A program made the position numbers and the translations under genes. This document shows, one piece after another, positions 7,748 to 16,816 of a DNA stretch of 64,000 bases. The notes under the pieces were generated by a model that was given only the letters and a program-made list of their open reading frames with translations, made no database searches and was not told the DNA's origin. The stretch's first letter is position 1. Every line of letters begins with the position of its first letter. The DNA is from Microbacterium sp. 18062 (GTDB lineage: Bacteria > Actinomycetota > Actinomycetes > Actinomycetales > Microbacteriaceae), in NCBI RefSeq assembly GCF_902706225.1, contig NZ_CACSKB010000021.1, positions 1-64,000 of the forward strand, written 5' to 3'.

Positions 7748-8242
7748 TCAGGCGCGCCGCCACCCGTACCGCTCGCGCAGGGCATCCGCCACACGCCCGA
7801 AGGCCGCCGGCGAGAGCGCGGAGCCCTCGCGCCGGAGCCCGCGGACGTGGACGCTGTAGAGCTGATCGAGATCGACCCACGAGGGCCTGTTCTGCGGATC
7901 CCAGGGGCCCGACCCGATCGACACGTACTCGCGCTCCCCGTCGCGGGAGCGGCTCGTGAGCTTCACGGCGTACACCCGTTCCGCCGACTGCCGCGCGATG
8001 ATCAGCACGGGGCGGTCCTTGCCCCGCCCGTCGCGCTCCGCGAAGGGCACCCAGGTCCAGACGATCTCCCCCGCATCCGCGCGCCCATCGGGACGGGGGT
8101 CGTACGTCACGTTCAGGCCACGGATGCCGAGAGGCGACAGCTCCACCGTCTCGGTGTCGGCGGCGACCACGGACGCCGCGCCGGTGCGGCGCGGCGCGAG
8201 CGCTCGGAGGACACGGGTGAAGAGCGTGCGCATCGAAGCCAT
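7748..8242 (-). CDS. PemK/MazF-family protein
   Basis: 164 residues from ATG at 8242 (a second ATG nine bases on is also possible). The PemK/MazF-like barrel occupies about residues 55-160: GEIVWTWVPFAERDGRGKD followed by RPVLIIA is the family's first strand and loop, and WVDLDQLYSV is a later strand. The N-terminal 50 residues are an extension. No antitoxin gene is adjacent; the neighbours are a hairpin and the convergent-spaced ammonium transporter. Orphan versions like this are common in actinobacterial chromosomes and need not be toxins. Confidence 0.85.
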   Translation of the reverse strand: MASMRTLFTRVLRALAPRRTGAASVVAADTETVELSPLGIRGLNVTYDPRPDGRADAGEIVWTWVPFAERDGRGKDRPVLIIARQSAERVYAVKLTSRSRDGEREYVSIGSGPWDPQNRPSWVDLDQLYSVHVRGLRREGSALSPAAFGRVADALRERYGWRRA

Positions 8243-8263
8243 GGAGACGACCCTAGACGCCGG

Positions 8264-8300
8264 AGGAGGGGCGCCGCGGCCGAACCGCGACGCCCCTCCT
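8264..8300 (-). terminator. terminator of the ammonium transporter gene
   Basis: Stem AGGAGGGGCG / CGCCCCTCCT with a 17-base loop, starting 22 bases after the amt stop codon. Confidence 0.7.
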
Positions 8301-8321
8301 GCGGGCTGTGTGACGAGTGAC

Positions 8322-9548
8322 TCAGGCCTGCTCGGTAAGCGAGTAGCCCGCCTCCCCGTGCACGGTGGTGTCGACACCGGCGAGCTCGTCGTCGTTCTTG
8401 ATGCGGAAGCCGATCGTCTTCTCGATCGCGAAGCCGATGACCCAGGCGAGCACGAAGGAGTAGATCAGCACGCCGAACGCCGCGACGAACTGCAGGACCA
8501 GCTGCTCGATGTTGCCGCCGACGAACAGGCCCGTCTCGGTCGCGAAGAACCCGAGGTAGAGGGTGCCGATGAGGCCACCGACGAGGTGCACGCCCACGAC
8601 GTCGAGCGAGTCGTCGAAGCCGAGCTTCCACTTGAGCTCGACGGCCAGCGCACAGACGGCACCCGTGATGATGCCGAGCAGGAGCGCCCAGCCGGGGGTC
8701 AGGTTGGCGCACGCAGGGGTGATGGCGACGAGACCGGCGACCGCACCGGATGCGGCGCCCACCGACGTGGCCTTGCCGTCCTTCAGCTTCTCGATGACGA
8801 GCCAGCCGATGATCGACGCGGCGGTCGTGCCGAGGGTGTTGATGATGATGAGCCCGACCGAGGTCTCCCCGGTGCCGAGGAGGCCCGCGGTGCCCTCGGC
8901 ACCGGCGTTGAAGCCGAACCAGCCGAACCAGAGGATCGACGCACCGAGCATGACCAGCGGAACGTTGTGGGGCTTGGTGATGCCCTTCTGGAACCCGATG
9001 CGCTTGCCGAGGACGAGGGCGAGGGCAAGAGCCGCGGCGCCCGCGTTGATGTGCACGGCCGTGCCACCGGCGTAGTCGATGACGCCGGTCGAGAAGCCGA
9101 AGGTCTCACCGAGGTTCAGGATCCAGCCGCCGCCCCAGACCCAGGCCGCCACCGGGAAGTACACCACGGTGGCCCAGACGCCCGCGAAGATCAGCCAGGA
9201 GCCGAACTTGGCGCGGTCGGCGATCGCTCCGGAGATGAGCGCGACCGTGATGATCGCGAAGGTCGCACCGTAGGTCGCCCCCACGAGGGTGTCGCTGTCG
9301 GCGCTGCCCAGACCGAAGTCGGCGAACGGGTTGCCGGCGAATGCCCACGTGCTCTCGACGCCGCTCATGTTGAATCCGTAGAGGACCCACAGCACGCTGA
9401 CGAGACCGAGCGCACCGAAGCTCATCATCATCATGCTGACGACGCTCTTGGCCTTGACCAGTCCGCCGTAGAAGAACGCCACTCCCGGCGTCATAAAGAG
9501 CACTAGTGCCGTCGCAGCGACGGACCAGGCGAGATTTCCGCTGTCCAT
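8322..9548 (-). CDS. amt: ammonium transporter
   Basis: 408 residues. I use the ATG at 9548 because GAGGAA stands six bases before it; an ATG four codons earlier has no such site. Eleven hydrophobic segments are visible in the Amt/MEP order. Family marks include TPGVAFFYGGLV in the first segment, the pore His in GGTAVHINAGAAAL, and the second pore His in VGVHLVGGLIGTL. It is an inner-membrane channel for ammonium uptake. A GlnR-like box lies about 120 bases upstream, which fits induction under nitrogen limitation. I see no GlnK gene next to it. Confidence 0.97.
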   Translation of the reverse strand: MDSGNLAWSVAATALVLFMTPGVAFFYGGLVKAKSVVSMMMMSFGALGLVSVLWVLYGFNMSGVESTWAFAGNPFADFGLGSADSDTLVGATYGATFAIITVALISGAIADRAKFGSWLIFAGVWATVVYFPVAAWVWGGGWILNLGETFGFSTGVIDYAGGTAVHINAGAAALALALVLGKRIGFQKGITKPHNVPLVMLGASILWFGWFGFNAGAEGTAGLLGTGETSVGLIIINTLGTTAASIIGWLVIEKLKDGKATSVGAASGAVAGLVAITPACANLTPGWALLLGIITGAVCALAVELKWKLGFDDSLDVVGVHLVGGLIGTLYLGFFATETGLFVGGNIEQLVLQFVAAFGVLIYSFVLAWVIGFAIEKTIGFRIKNDDELAGVDTTVHGEAGYSLTEQA

Positions 9549-9665
9549 GAGATTCCTCATCCATGTCGTGTTACTCGGATTTCCCGCGCGTCCGCTTCGT
9601 CGGGTCGCAGAGGCATCGGGCTCCGCCAGTCTCCCGACCGGCGGTTCCAGCCGCAGGCGTGCATC

Positions 9666-9681
9666 GTTACGGGCGTGTTAC
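9666..9681 (-). promoter_or_regulatory. GlnR-like box upstream of amt
   Basis: On the amt strand the bases read GTAAC - six bases - GTAAC, close to the actinobacterial GlnR consensus (GTnAC, six bases, GaAAC). It lies 118-133 bases before the amt start in a 195-base intergenic region that otherwise holds no gene. Confidence 0.5.
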
Positions 9682-9743
9682 AGGAACGCCGATGAGGTGA
9701 ACATCATGTTTCGTCGGCCAGGGAAGCTCCCCGACATCCGCTC

Positions 9744-10778
9744 TCAGGCGTGTGTGAGCGCGATGAGACGCGAGATCGCGCGCAGGTACTTCTTGCGGTA
9801 CCCGCCGGCGAGCATCTCCTCGCCGAAGACGCCGTCGAGCGCGACCCCGGTCGAGCGCACCGGGATCTGCGCGTCGTAGGCGCGGTCGACGAACGCGACG
9901 AAGCGGAGTGCCGCCGACTGATCGGTGAGCACCGATACATCGCGCACCCCGATCAGTTGAAGTCCCTCGAGCAGACGGATGTACCGGGAGGGGTGGACCG
10001 TCGCCAGGTGCGCGACCAGTGCGCCGAACGCATCGTCCGAGACGGTGCCGGTGGCTGCAGCGGCGGCGAGCTCGTTCTCGTATGCGGAATGGGGCAGCAC
10101 TGCGGCGTGCCCGTCCACGGCACGCTGCCGGAAATCCACGCCGTCGATGCGCAGCGTCTCGAAGCTCGCCGACATCGCGCTGATCTCGCGGAGGAAGTCC
10201 TGCGCGGCGAAGCGCCCTTCGCCCAGCGCGTTCGGCGGCGTGTTCGAGGTCGCCGCCAGCTTCGTCCCGGACGAGACGAGCTCGCCGAGCAGCCGGGTCA
10301 TCACCATGGTGTCGCCCGGGTCGTCGAGCTCGAACTCGTCGATGCAGAGCAGATCCGAGCCGCGGAAGAGCTCCACGGTCTGCTGATAGCCGAGCGCGCC
10401 CACGAGCGCCGTGTACTCGATGAACGAGCCGAAGTACTTCCGGCGCGCGGGCATCGCGTGGTAGATGGAGGCCAGCAGGTGGGTCTTGCCGACGCCGAAG
10501 CCGCCGTCGAGATAGACGCCGGGCTTGCGGTCGGGGGACTTCGGTGCGCGCCGGAAGAGCCCCCGCTTCGCGTGGGGGGCGACGCCTCCGGCGAACGCGA
10601 TCAGCGTCTCCTTCGCGTCCTCCTGCGAGGGATAGGCGTCGTCGGTGCGGTACGAGGCGAAGCTCGCGTCGGCGAACTGAGGTGGCGGCACGAGCGCCGC
10701 CACCATCTCCGCGCCGGTCACCTGGGGTGTGCGGTCGACGAGGTGGACGATCCCGGTCGGAGTCGCAGTGGAAGTCAT
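9744..10778 (-). CDS. zapE: cell division protein ZapE (AFG1-like ATPase)
   Basis: 344 residues from ATG at 10778. Walker A is GGFGVGKT (about 92-99), Walker B LLCIDEFELDD (about 143-153), and the sensor region TSNTPPNALGEGRF follows. This is the AFG1/ZapE P-loop ATPase family, reported in other bacteria to act at the division ring. The gene is divergent from the sulfurtransferase gene with a 120-base shared upstream region. A longer frame would run back through that gene and is rejected. Confidence 0.92.
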   Translation of the reverse strand: MTSTATPTGIVHLVDRTPQVTGAEMVAALVPPPQFADASFASYRTDDAYPSQEDAKETLIAFAGGVAPHAKRGLFRRAPKSPDRKPGVYLDGGFGVGKTHLLASIYHAMPARRKYFGSFIEYTALVGALGYQQTVELFRGSDLLCIDEFELDDPGDTMVMTRLLGELVSSGTKLAATSNTPPNALGEGRFAAQDFLREISAMSASFETLRIDGVDFRQRAVDGHAAVLPHSAYENELAAAAATGTVSDDAFGALVAHLATVHPSRYIRLLEGLQLIGVRDVSVLTDQSAALRFVAFVDRAYDAQIPVRSTGVALDGVFGEEMLAGGYRKKYLRAISRLIALTHA

Positions 10779-10898
10779 GCGGGCAGCCTGTGTCCCCTGT
10801 TTACGATTCGGATGCGTCTCCCGCCCGAGAAACCTAGGGTCGATGCAGACGGCTTCCACCCTACGCCGTCCTCCATACCCTGATCGCGAGGAGCACCC

Positions 10899-11801
10899 GT
10901 GACCGTCGAGACCGACACCACGTCCGAGAAGTTCGCCGCCTACGCCCACCCGGAGCGTCTCGTATCGGCCGATTGGCTGCAGGAGCGCCTCGACTCCCCC
11001 GGCCTGGTCATCGTCGAGTCCGACGAGGACGTCCTGCTCTACGAGACCGGGCACATCCCCGGCGCGGTCAAGATCGACTGGCACACCGAGCTCAACGACC
11101 CCGTCGTGCGCGACTACGTCGACGGCGCCGGCTTCGCCGAGCTGCTCAGCCGGAAGGGCATCTCGCGCGACGACACGGTCGTGATCTACGGCGACAAGAA
11201 CAACTGGTGGGCCGCATACGCGCTCTGGGTGTTCTCGCTCTTCGGCCACGAGGACGTGCGCCTGCTCGACGGCGGACGCGACCGCTGGATCGCCGAGGAT
11301 CGCCCGCTCACCACCGATCCCTCGACACCGGCACCCACCGACTACCCGGTCGTCGAGCGCGACGACAGCGTTCTGCGCGCCTACAAGGAGGATGTTCTGG
11401 CGCACCTGGGCAATCCGCTCATCGACGTGCGCTCTCCCGAGGAGTACAGCGGTGAGCGCACCACTGCTCCCGCCTACCCCGAGGAAGGCGCCCTCCGCGC
11501 CGGGCACATCCCCTCGGCGCAGAGCGTGCCGTGGGCCCGAGCGGTCGCACCGGACGGATCGTTCAAGTCACGCGCCGAGCTCGACGCCATCTACCGGGAC
11601 GAGGCGGGACTCGCCGATGGCGACTCGGTGGTCGCGTACTGCCGGATCGGTGAGCGCTCGAGCCACACGTGGTTCGTGCTGAAGCACCTCCTCGGCTTCG
11701 AGGACGTCCGCAACTACGACGGCTCGTGGACCGAATGGGGCAGCGCCGTGCGTGTGCCGATCGTCGCCGGGTCCGAACCGGGCGCGGTCCCCGGCCGCTG
11801 A
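10899..11801 (+). CDS. sseA: sulfurtransferase, two rhodanese domains
   Basis: 300 residues from GTG with a purine-rich site (gcgaggag). The N-terminal rhodanese domain (about 20-140) has Asp in place of the active Cys ([10 protein letters not shown], residue 99) and is structural. The C-terminal domain (about 160-290) has the active loop CRIGER with Cys248. This is the thiosulfate / 3-mercaptopyruvate sulfurtransferase layout; the CRIGER loop is nearer the thiosulfate type. It moves sulfur to acceptors in the cytoplasm. SufE, another persulfide handler, follows 130 bases on. Confidence 0.92.
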   Translation: MTVETDTTSEKFAAYAHPERLVSADWLQERLDSPGLVIVESDEDVLLYETGHIPGAVKIDWHTELNDPVVRDYVDGAGFAELLSRKGISRDDTVVIYGDKNNWWAAYALWVFSLFGHEDVRLLDGGRDRWIAEDRPLTTDPSTPAPTDYPVVERDDSVLRAYKEDVLAHLGNPLIDVRSPEEYSGERTTAPAYPEEGALRAGHIPSAQSVPWARAVAPDGSFKSRAELDAIYRDEAGLADGDSVVAYCRIGERSSHTWFVLKHLLGFEDVRNYDGSWTEWGSAVRVPIVAGSEPGAVPGR

Positions 11802-11807
11802 CTCGAG

Positions 11808-11829
11808 AGTCTCCTCGGAGGGGGAGACT
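11808..11829 (+). terminator. hairpin after the sulfurtransferase gene
   Basis: AGTCTCC / GGAGACT arms with an eight-base loop, seven bases after the stop codon. Confidence 0.5.
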
Positions 11830-11931
11830 TCGTATCCTTCGTCGGTCGCCAGCGACCCAGGCCGCTGATCCGCCGAACGGAGTGCCCTGCGAGAGGCCGA
11901 GACGCTCCGCCCGCGTGGGAGAATGTGCCGG

Positions 11932-12372
11932 ATGAGCGACAGTGCACTCCCCGACTCCCTCGCCGAGATCCGCGAGGACTTCCTCGCGCTGCCGGAGCCG
12001 GAGCGACTGCAGCTGCTGCTGGAGTTCTCGCAGGACCTGCCGGCCGTTCCGGCCGAGTTCGAGAACCATCCGGAACTGTGCGAGCGCGTCGTGGAGTGCC
12101 AGTCGCCGGTGTACATCGTCGTCGACGTGTCGGCGGACGGCATCGTGGCGATGCACGCGACCGCTCCCGCCGAGGCACCCACGACCCGGGGGTTCGCGAG
12201 CATCCTGGTCCAGGGGCTCACCGGTCTCACCGTGGACGAGGCGCTCTCGGTCCCCGACGACTACCCGCAGAGCATCGGGCTCACCCGGGCGGTCTCGCCG
12301 CTCCGGATCGCGGGCATGACCGGGATGCTGCTGCGCGCGAAGCGGCAGGTCCGGGCGAAGCAGCCGGTCTGA
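11932..12372 (+). CDS. sufE: SufE-family Fe-S cluster assembly protein
   Basis: 146 residues. I prefer the ATG at 11932 because the GGAG site is about ten bases before it; an ATG at 11923 would be too close to the site. The family Cys is present in VVECQSPVYIVV (Cys56), in the place of the usual GCQS motif. SufE accepts sulfur from the cysteine desulfurase SufS as a persulfide and raises its activity. The gene stands apart from a suf operon, next to a sulfurtransferase. Confidence 0.93.
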   Translation: MSDSALPDSLAEIREDFLALPEPERLQLLLEFSQDLPAVPAEFENHPELCERVVECQSPVYIVVDVSADGIVAMHATAPAEAPTTRGFASILVQGLTGLTVDEALSVPDDYPQSIGLTRAVSPLRIAGMTGMLLRAKRQVRAKQPV

Positions 12373-12390
12373 CGGTCATCGACCCGGGCC

Positions 12391-12490
12391 GCTGACCCGA
12401 AGTCTCCCCGCCCCGGTTCTGTTGAACAGGCGCATTGCCTGGACTTTCCCCACCCCACGGAGCGCCCCACAGGGGCGCTGAGCAGCTGAC
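12391..12490 (+). repeat. intergenic repeat element, copy 1
   Basis: About 100 bases nearly identical to 28015-28115. Both contain the segment reading TTGAACAGGCGCATTGCCTG and, 30 bases on, a perfect hairpin (here AGCGCCCC-ACA-GGGGCGCT at 12461-12479). It lies between convergent genes (sufE and the hydrolase) and may serve as a terminator. Confidence 0.8.
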
Positions 12491-12501
12491 CGAGACCGGG
12501 C

Positions 12502-13725
12502 TCAGCCGTCCGCCGGAACGTCCTCGCGGGTGAGTCCACAAGCCCGCAGCCACTCGCGGATACGGGCCGTCCACCGCTGCTCGTCGTAGTTCCAGAGCTT
12601 CGTGTGCCGAGCGACCTCGAACACCTCCAGCTCGACCAGATCCGGGCGGGCGACCGCGAGATCGTGCGACGCGTCCGACGGCACGAAGCCGTCGTCGTCG
12701 CTGTGCAGGATCAGGATCGGATGGCGCAGCTCGCCGGCACGGGCGACGACGTCGAGCCGATCGAACGGGATCGGCCGGCCGGTGCGCGTGAACGCGGTGC
12801 CCCAGTCCGACTCGAGCGCCGAGATCGCGATGTTCGTCACGGACCGCGGCAGGTTCAGGGTCCGCGCCTGGTAGTCGAGCACGACCCGCCAGTCGACGAC
12901 CGGCGAGTCCAGGACGATGCCCGCGATGATGTCGCGGTGCGCAGAGCTCAGCGCGAGCTGCAGCACGACGGCGCCGCCCATGGACCAGCCCATGAGCACG
13001 ATCCGGCGGGCGCCGGCGCGACGGGCGAACCCGATCGCGGCGTCCACGTCTCGCCACTCGGTCGCGCCCAGCCCGTAGGTGCCGGTGCGGCTGCGCGGCG
13101 CCTCGCCGTCGTTGCGGTACGAGACGACGAGCGTGCTGATCCCGAGGCCGTGCATCAGCGGCACCGCCCGGAGACACTCGGCCCGCGTCGTGCCCCGGCC
13201 GTGCACCTGGATGCACCACACGTCGGTCTCGGTCCCCGCCGGGAAGAGCCACGCCGGGCACGGACCCACCGCCGAGCCGATCAGCTGCGAGGAGAAGGGC
13301 AGCTGGAGCTGCTCGGGGCGGTCGTAGTACCAGCCGCTGAACGCGGCCTCGGCCGACAGCCGCGCGTCGTGGCCGACGTGGGTGAGCAGCTTGCGCTTGA
13401 CGCCGCCGTCGTTCTCCGCGAGCACGCTGCCGAGCTTCACGTAGTCCTCGGTGCCGCGGGTGAACAGGCCGTACCGGCCGGGAAGCGTCGTGTCGTCGTT
13501 GCGCTCGAGGGTCACCGTCTGCGAGGCCGGATCGAGCGCCAGGATGCGGGTGTCCGCACGCCGCACGGCCGGTGTCACGACCTGGCGGGCCACGCGGATC
13601 GCCACAGCGCCGAGGGCCGCCGAGGTGAGCGCGGTCGCTGCGGCGAGGCCGACGAGAGCCCCGCTCAGAGCGCCGCGGAGAACGGGAGAGGCGCCGAGTC
13701 GGGCGGCGCGCCTGGAGTTCTTCAT
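12502..13725 (-). CDS. alpha/beta hydrolase, membrane-anchored
   Basis: 407 residues. A hydrophobic segment at about 18-45 follows a basic start, so it is probably a signal anchor placing the enzyme outside. The hydrolase fold occupies about 165-400: nucleophile Ser248 in GWSMGG, acid in HSDDDGFVPSD (about 348), His in ARHTKLW (about 377). The substrate is not clear; the fold resembles S9 peptidases and lipases. Its start lies 25 bases from the divergent DUF3000 gene, so the two share a very short promoter region. Confidence 0.85.
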   Translation of the reverse strand: MKNSRRAARLGASPVLRGALSGALVGLAAATALTSAALGAVAIRVARQVVTPAVRRADTRILALDPASQTVTLERNDDTTLPGRYGLFTRGTEDYVKLGSVLAENDGGVKRKLLTHVGHDARLSAEAAFSGWYYDRPEQLQLPFSSQLIGSAVGPCPAWLFPAGTETDVWCIQVHGRGTTRAECLRAVPLMHGLGISTLVVSYRNDGEAPRSRTGTYGLGATEWRDVDAAIGFARRAGARRIVLMGWSMGGAVVLQLALSSAHRDIIAGIVLDSPVVDWRVVLDYQARTLNLPRSVTNIAISALESDWGTAFTRTGRPIPFDRLDVVARAGELRHPILILHSDDDGFVPSDASHDLAVARPDLVELEVFEVARHTKLWNYDEQRWTARIREWLRACGLTREDVPADG

Positions 13726-13750
13726 CGTGGGTTCAGCCTAGTCTGTCGCC

Positions 13751-14338
13751 ATGGCCCACCACTCTGCCCCGTTCCCGTCGTCGTTCGAGGACGCCGTGGC
13801 GGATGTGGCATCGGTCGAGTTCCGCGCCGACCTGGTGGTGCGCGAGATCCCGGCGCCGACCGGGCTCGCGCCCCGCGCGATCGCGCTGGCCGGCGACATC
13901 CGCCCCGATGCCGAGAATGGGGAGTCGACGTACGGCACCGGCCGCTTCCTCCTCCTGCACGACCCGGAGGAGCCCGATCCCTGGGGCGGGCCGTGGCGTG
14001 TGGTCTGCTTCGCCCAGGCGCCGCTCGACACCGACATCGGGCTCGACCCGCTCGTGGCGGATGTGGCATGGTCCTGGCTCGTCGACGCCCTCGCCACGCA
14101 CGGCGCGCGCTACCACTCCCCCTCGGGCACCGCGACGAAGACGCTGTCGAAGGGCTTCGGCGGGCTCGCCGACGAGGGCGAAGGCGCGCAGATCGAGCTG
14201 CGCGCCTCCTGGTCGCCGACCGACCGCTTCGGCGCGCACGTCGAGGCCTGGGCCGAGTTGCTGTGCATGCTCGCCGGACTCCCTCCGGGGTCGGAGGACA
14301 TCGACGTGATCAGAACGAGAGGACAGGCACGTGGCTGA
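13751..14338 (+). CDS. DUF3000 family protein
   Basis: 195 residues, an actinobacterial family without known function. Recognised from its overall pattern: a start region FEDAVADVASVEFRADLVVR, a central GPWRVVCFAQAPLDTDIGLD and a C-terminal ELRASWSPTD stretch. It overlaps the RNase D gene by eight bases, an arrangement common in this order and suggesting joint expression. Confidence 0.9.
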   Translation: MAHHSAPFPSSFEDAVADVASVEFRADLVVREIPAPTGLAPRAIALAGDIRPDAENGESTYGTGRFLLLHDPEEPDPWGGPWRVVCFAQAPLDTDIGLDPLVADVAWSWLVDALATHGARYHSPSGTATKTLSKGFGGLADEGEGAQIELRASWSPTDRFGAHVEAWAELLCMLAGLPPGSEDIDVIRTRGQARG

Positions 14339-15527
14339 GTACCCCGTGATCACCGATGACGCGGCGCTGGATGCGGCGGTGTCGGTCCTCGCCTCGGGCG
14401 AGGGGCCGTTGGCGGTGGACGTGGAACGGGCGTCGGGCTTCCGCTACTCGCAGCGCGCCTACCTCGTGCAGATCTTCCGTCGCGAAGCCGGGGTCTTCCT
14501 GCTGGATCCGCCCGCGCTCTCCCATTTCCCGGCGCTCCAGGAGGTGTTGGGGACCGAGGAGTGGGTCCTGCACGCGGCGAGCCAGGATCTCCCGTCTCTG
14601 CGCGAGCTCGGGCTCGAGCCGCAGCAGATCTTCGACACCGAGCTCGCCGCGCGACTGCTGGGACGCGATCGGGTCGGCCTCGGCGCGGTCGTGGAGGACA
14701 CCCTCGGCATCACACTGGCGAAGGCGCACTCGGCCGCAGACTGGTCGACCCGCCCTCTTCCGCCGTCCTGGCTCGAGTATGCGGCCCTCGATGTCCTGCA
14801 CCTCGTCGACGTACGCGACATCCTCGCGGCCGAGCTCGTCGAGCAGCACAAGACGGAGGCCGCCGCTCAGGAGTTCCGCGCCGTGCTGGAGCGCCCGGTG
14901 AAAGCGCCCCGCGCCGATCCGTGGCGTCGCCTCAGCGGCCTGCACTCCCTCCGCGGACGACGTTCGCTCGCGATCGCGCGCGAGCTGTGGACGGCCCGCG
15001 AGGAGCTGGCGATCGCGCAGGACGTCGCGCCTGGCCGGCTCGTTCCCGATCGCTCGCTCATCGCGGCCATCGCCGCCGACCCGGAGACCAAGCGCGCGCT
15101 GAGCGGGCTGAAGGAGTTCAACGGCAGGGCCAGCCGCAGCGAGCTCGACAGATGGTGGGCGGCCTTCGAACGCGGGCGAACGATGACCGAGCTGCCGCCG
15201 GACCGCGTGCCGAGCGACACCCTGCCGCCGCCGCGCGCGTGGGCCGACCGCAACCCGGGTGCGGATGCACGGCTGAAGGCCGCGCGTCCTCTCGTCGAGG
15301 CACGAGCCGCAGAGCTCAACATGCCGACCGAGAATCTGCTCACCCCCGAGCTCCTGCGCCGTCTGGCGTGGGACCCGCCCGCGTCCGTCGACGCTACGTC
15401 GATCGCGCAGGCGCTCGCGGCCGCGGGCGCGCGCCCCTGGCAGGTACACGAAACCGCACAGGTGATCGCCGAAGCCTTTGTGGGTTCCGTGCAAGAGACC
15501 GTGAGCCCGCCGGAAACGAGTTCGTAG
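14331..15527 (+). CDS. rnd: ribonuclease D-like 3'-5' exonuclease with HRDC domain
   Basis: 398 residues, GTG start overlapping the DUF3000 gene. The DEDD exonuclease domain (about 10-185) shows Exo I as VDVERASGFRYSQRAYLVQI, Exo II with HAASQDLPSL, and Exo III with YAALDVLHLVD. The HRDC domain (about 205-285) begins with DPWRRLSGLHSL. The enzyme trims 3' ends of structured RNAs. The first acidic motif reads DVE, as expected for this group. Confidence 0.92.
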   Translation: MAEYPVITDDAALDAAVSVLASGEGPLAVDVERASGFRYSQRAYLVQIFRREAGVFLLDPPALSHFPALQEVLGTEEWVLHAASQDLPSLRELGLEPQQIFDTELAARLLGRDRVGLGAVVEDTLGITLAKAHSAADWSTRPLPPSWLEYAALDVLHLVDVRDILAAELVEQHKTEAAAQEFRAVLERPVKAPRADPWRRLSGLHSLRGRRSLAIARELWTAREELAIAQDVAPGRLVPDRSLIAAIAADPETKRALSGLKEFNGRASRSELDRWWAAFERGRTMTELPPDRVPSDTLPPPRAWADRNPGADARLKAARPLVEARAAELNMPTENLLTPELLRRLAWDPPASVDATSIAQALAAAGARPWQVHETAQVIAEAFVGSVQETVSPPETSS

Positions 15528-15547
15528 GTTCGACCCAACCGATTCCA

Positions 15548-15561
15548 GGCGTCCGGACGCC
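15548..15561. terminator. short perfect palindrome after the RNase D gene
   Basis: GGCGTCCGGACGCC, seven-base arms with no loop, 21 bases after the stop. It could be a weak terminator or an operator for the thiolase gene 40 bases on. Confidence 0.3.
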
Positions 15562-15599
15562 CCTCCTAGGGTGGACGAAACCCAGATATTGGAGGCAGA

Positions 15600-16805
15600 G
15601 TGGCCGAGATTTCGGACGTCTACTTCGTCGACGGCGTACGCACCCCTTTCGGTCGCGCCGGAGAGAAGGGCATGTACTGGAACACCCGCGCGGACGACCT
15701 CGTCGTGAAGACGATCATCGGGGTCATGGAGCGCAACCCCGGTGTTCCCGGTGACCGCATCGACGACGTCGCCATCGCGGCGACGAGTCAGACCGGCGAC
15801 CAGGGACTCACCCTCGGCCGCTCCGCAGCGATCCTGGCGGGGCTCCCCCTCACGGTTCCCGGCTTCGCGATCGACCGCATGTGCGCGGGCGCGATGACGA
15901 GCGTCACCACCATGGCGGGCTCGATCGGGGTGGGCATGTACGACCTCGCCCTCGCCGGCGGCGTCGAGCACATGGGCCACCACCCGATCGGCGCCGACTC
16001 CGATCCGAACCCCCGCTTCGTGGCCGAGCGGCTGGTCGATCCCGGCGCGCTCAACATGGGCGTCACCGCCGAGCGCATCTTCGACCGGTTCCCGCATCTC
16101 ACCAAGGAGCGCAGCGACCGGTTCGGGATGCTGAGCCAGCACAAGGCGCAGGCGGCGTATGACGCGGGCAGGTTCCAGCCCGATCTCGTCGCGGTCGGGG
16201 TGAAGGATGCCGCGGGCGCCTGGGGGCTCGCCACCGAGGACGAGGGCCGCCGTCCGCAGACAACGATGGAGGACCTCGCGGCGCTCAAGACCCCGTTCCG
16301 CCCACACGGCCGGGTCACGGCGGGCACGTCGTCGCCGCTGACGGACGGCGCCACCATGGGGCTCCTCGCCGGCGGCAGCGCGGTCAAGGAGCTGGGACTG
16401 GCGCCGAAGATGCGGCTCGTCTCCTTCGCGTTCGCGGGCGTTCAGCCGGAGATCATGGGCATCGGCCCGATCCCGTCGACCGAGAAGGCCCTCCGCAAGG
16501 CCGGTCTGTCGATCCCCGACATCGGGCTCTTCGAGCTGAACGAGGCGTTCGCGATCCAGGTCATCTCGTTGCTCGACCACTTCGGCATCGCCGACGACGA
16601 TCCGCGCGTCAACCAGTGGGGCGGTGCCATCGCCCTCGGCCATCCGCTGGCCGCATCCGGTGTGCGTCTGATGATCCAGCTCGCCGCGCAGTTCCGCGAG
16701 CGCCCCGACGTGCGCTACGGCCTCACCGCCATGTGCGTCGGCCTCGGCCAGGGCGGCTCCGTGATCTGGGAGAACCCCTACTTCGACGGCAAGAAGAAGA
16801 AGTGA
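15600..16805 (+). CDS. fadA: acetyl-CoA C-acyltransferase (3-ketoacyl-CoA thiolase)
   Basis: 401 residues from GTG with GGAGG six bases before. Thiolase marks: nucleophilic Cys in FAIDRMCAGAMTS (about residue 95), the GGVEHMG loop, NEAFAIQV (His/Asn region), GGAIALGHPLAASG with the catalytic His, and the second Cys in TAMCVGLGQGG. It cuts 3-ketoacyl-CoA in beta-oxidation. The multifunctional partner follows after 11 bases, so the two form the trifunctional complex unit. Confidence 0.97.
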   Translation: MAEISDVYFVDGVRTPFGRAGEKGMYWNTRADDLVVKTIIGVMERNPGVPGDRIDDVAIAATSQTGDQGLTLGRSAAILAGLPLTVPGFAIDRMCAGAMTSVTTMAGSIGVGMYDLALAGGVEHMGHHPIGADSDPNPRFVAERLVDPGALNMGVTAERIFDRFPHLTKERSDRFGMLSQHKAQAAYDAGRFQPDLVAVGVKDAAGAWGLATEDEGRRPQTTMEDLAALKTPFRPHGRVTAGTSSPLTDGATMGLLAGGSAVKELGLAPKMRLVSFAFAGVQPEIMGIGPIPSTEKALRKAGLSIPDIGLFELNEAFAIQVISLLDHFGIADDDPRVNQWGGAIALGHPLAASGVRLMIQLAAQFRERPDVRYGLTAMCVGLGQGGSVIWENPYFDGKKKK

Positions 16806-16816
16806 GAGCGACCACG

